Positions 62,501 to 64,000 of a stretch of DNA of 64,000 nucleotides are shown one piece after another (positions within the stretch are counted from its first letter, which is position 1; every line of letters starts with the position of its first letter). The stretch comes from Theocolax elegans. Its lineage: Eukaryota; Arthropoda; Insecta; Hymenoptera; Cerocephalidae. Where the stretch lies: positions 70,967,044-71,031,043 of the forward strand of contig CM047430.1 of the NCBI GenBank assembly GCA_026168455.1, written 5' to 3'. The notes beneath the pieces are model-generated. The model made no database searches. It had not been told where the DNA came from and saw only the letters and a list, made by a program, of their open reading frames with translations. The translations under genes and the position numbers were made by a program.

Positions 62501-64000
62501 TGCCCTTAATGGAGGAGACCGGCAGCGACTTGGAATTATCGGACTAAGATTCTCGAGGCTTGGTTTGATAACAATGAGGGCTGCGATTTCCTCCTCCTCC
62601 TCCTCCTCCCCCTCCTCCTTCTTCTTCTTCTTTCATCCAAGTTTTGCGAGTTACTTTTGCAGTTATCGAGTGTACGTGTAGTGCGATAACGTTGATTTCG
62701 CTTAAAAAGGGACTGGTTACCTTTTTTCACATTTTTTATTAAAATTATAACCTGAATTATTGAGAGGAATTTAATTAATGGATTTAATGGATTTTATATA
62801 GATTGGCGAATAGCTGTACTCAGATATATACATTTTTATTGGTATCTACTTGGAGATTGTTTTATCAAAAGTTATTATTTTTTTTAGTAATGGATGTATA
62901 GACTGTTAGAACAAAAACATTAACGTAGATCATGTATAGTAACATTGTCTAACAGTTGTATCGAACATTAATACGTTAAAAGTTTTAAATGCATCGTTGA
63001 AGAACACGAATCAATTAGACTGGAACTCCAACATTTTCGAGGAAACAAATTAATTAATAATTTAAAATTAATGTATTTTGATATGAAATGATACTGTATA
63101 TCAATATACTAATTTTAAAAATAAAATTTATCAATACAATATTGTATAATTAATTCAGACAAACGTTAATTTACTGAGAATAGAAGTAAAAAGAAAAGTT
63201 GTATTCGATTAACGCACCGGCGACCATCGGTGAGAGAAGCAATGCACTCACTCCCTTTCGACGAAAAAGGAGGAAAAGAATTTTTGACGCAACCCTCATT
63301 ACAACAGCTGTTCGAAGGCGCAGGCGCCATAAACCATAATAACGCCTATAAAACTCGCGTTCGTTCCTTCCAATAAACCGAGGCGTCGCGGCCTCTTTCT
63401 TTCTCTCGGGCACTATAATGCCTCGGCGTTATACGCTATGTACCTATGTACCTATGTACCTATATATATATATAAAACGGAAAATCGAAACCTCTACACG
63501 TATAAACGAAACTTCCGCGTCGAATGCAATATCTCGAAAAAAGAAAAATCCTCTGGATATATGTATAAAGTATATGCACCGTAGGATAAACGAGAGCAAA
63601 AAGAAGAAAGAAAAGAGAAAAAAGAAAAAGGTTAGGAAATGAGCTACCGGCGTTTCCTATCTCATTCCCCGTGTGTCTAGCGTATATATATACGTGCGCT
63701 CGAGAAGGAGAGAATACGTATAGGAAGCGCCGATAAAGTCGTGCCGGCCGTCGCAAATTATACGTAGAGAGAGTTTTGCCTTTGAACGTAGCCGACGGTG
63801 CGTTAAGCTCCTCCTTTCTATTACCTATTCGCCTTAGGCATAGATTCGTCTTTTCCTTTCCTTTTTTTTTCTCCCTTATACCTATTCGAGTGCGCTTTAA
63901 CGCGAGATGCGCCTTTCTAATGCATCTCGATCCCTATATATATATAAGAATGCGCGCGTACGCGTACGATGATCGAAGAACGCGCGATATACCGCTCGTT
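59564..64000. other. Intron sequence; CpG-rich patches and simple repeats, no exon identified
   Basis: Microsatellites include GT/TA at 60829-60856, CA at 61031-61060, CTC at 62590-62630 and a purine run at 63600-63632. CpG-rich DNA occurs near 60,650-61,250, 62,330-62,560 and 63,180-63,420. No frame resembles part of a Frizzled, and none has convincing splice context. Confidence 0.5.
61031..61060. repeat. (CA)n microsatellite
   Basis: CA repeat of about 15 units. Confidence 0.9.

Larger units (their letters stand above)
39231..64000 (+). other. Presumed first intron of the Frizzled-type gene (at least 24.8 kb)
   Basis: From the GTGAGT donor at 39231 to the window end no exon resembling the rest of a Frizzled CRD or a seven-pass domain was found on the plus strand. 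The interval instead contains segmental duplications, microsatellites, small foldback elements and CpG-rich patches (near 51.5, 54.0, 56.1 and 62.4 kb). None of its open frames is protein-like. A very large first intron is usual for insect Wnt-receptor genes, but an independent non-coding gene here cannot be excluded. Confidence 0.5.

Noticed and set aside
1..64000. CRISPR arrays, bacterial operons, ribosomal RNA or intact tRNA genes
   Set aside because: None is visible. The window is intron-bearing eukaryotic DNA, and the regular arrays seen are microsatellites or the 175-bp repeat, which lack spacers.

Overview
This is eukaryotic nuclear DNA from an insect, most likely a hymenopteran. That assignment is an inference. 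It rests on AT-rich DNA with scattered CpG-rich islands, very dense CT/GA/CA/TA microsatellites, short introns in an RMI1 gene, a LARP1-derived pseudogene with insect-like DM15 sequence, and pogo-type transposon remains. Genuine coding sequence is sparse, and nearly all other long open frames are simple repeats or chance.

Layout. (1) 6-2908, minus strand: a complete eight-exon gene for RMI1, the OB-fold subunit of the BLM-TOP3A-RMI dissolvasome; all splice phases agree and the product is 800 aa. (2) 2.9-9.9 kb: intergenic, with microsatellites, a large palindrome (6212-6418), a GAATCG-rich repeat with 32-bp tandem units, and a GC-rich cluster of short hairpins (9394-9515). (3) 9909-10287, plus strand: a candidate two-exon gene for a 71-aa protein with one hydrophobic segment, not recognised. 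(4) 11.8-14.1 kb: a LARP1 (DM15 region) pseudogene that keeps its introns; two exons lie in an 861-bp tandem duplication, and both copies carry the same internal stop. (5) 14.1-15.4 kb: a roughly 175-bp tandem array followed by a unique tail; a second member of the family lies at 30.6-31.3 kb. (6) 16.9-18.4 kb: two adjacent terminal-inverted-repeat elements, one holding a tRNA-like segment, the other a 947-bp pogo-like element with a broken C-terminal transposase zinc finger. (7) 18.4-38.6 kb: intergenic, with three further inverted-repeat elements (22.1, 27.0 and 35.0 kb), microsatellites and CpG-rich patches. (8) 39033-39230, plus strand: the first coding exon of a Frizzled-type receptor (signal peptide plus start of the cysteine-rich domain), ending in a consensus donor. 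No later exon was found, so 39231-64000 is read as its first intron (at least 24.8 kb).

That intron holds two separate sets of nearly identical local duplications: a 2.4-kb unit present twice (39948-44856) and a core of about 1.46 kb present three times (46303-51428). One of the three copies carries an extra GC-rich foldback insertion of about 225 bp. These are either recent segmental duplications or uncollapsed haplotypes in the assembly.

The genes do not form a functional unit: RMI1 acts in recombination and genome stability, Frizzled in Wnt signalling. The most informative material is the repeat architecture and the short linear motifs in the divergent RMI1 linker. I found no clear previously undescribed system. 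The best candidates for something new are the hairpin-rich GC cluster, the small 71-aa gene, the 175-bp array family and the long hairpin at 53.6 kb.
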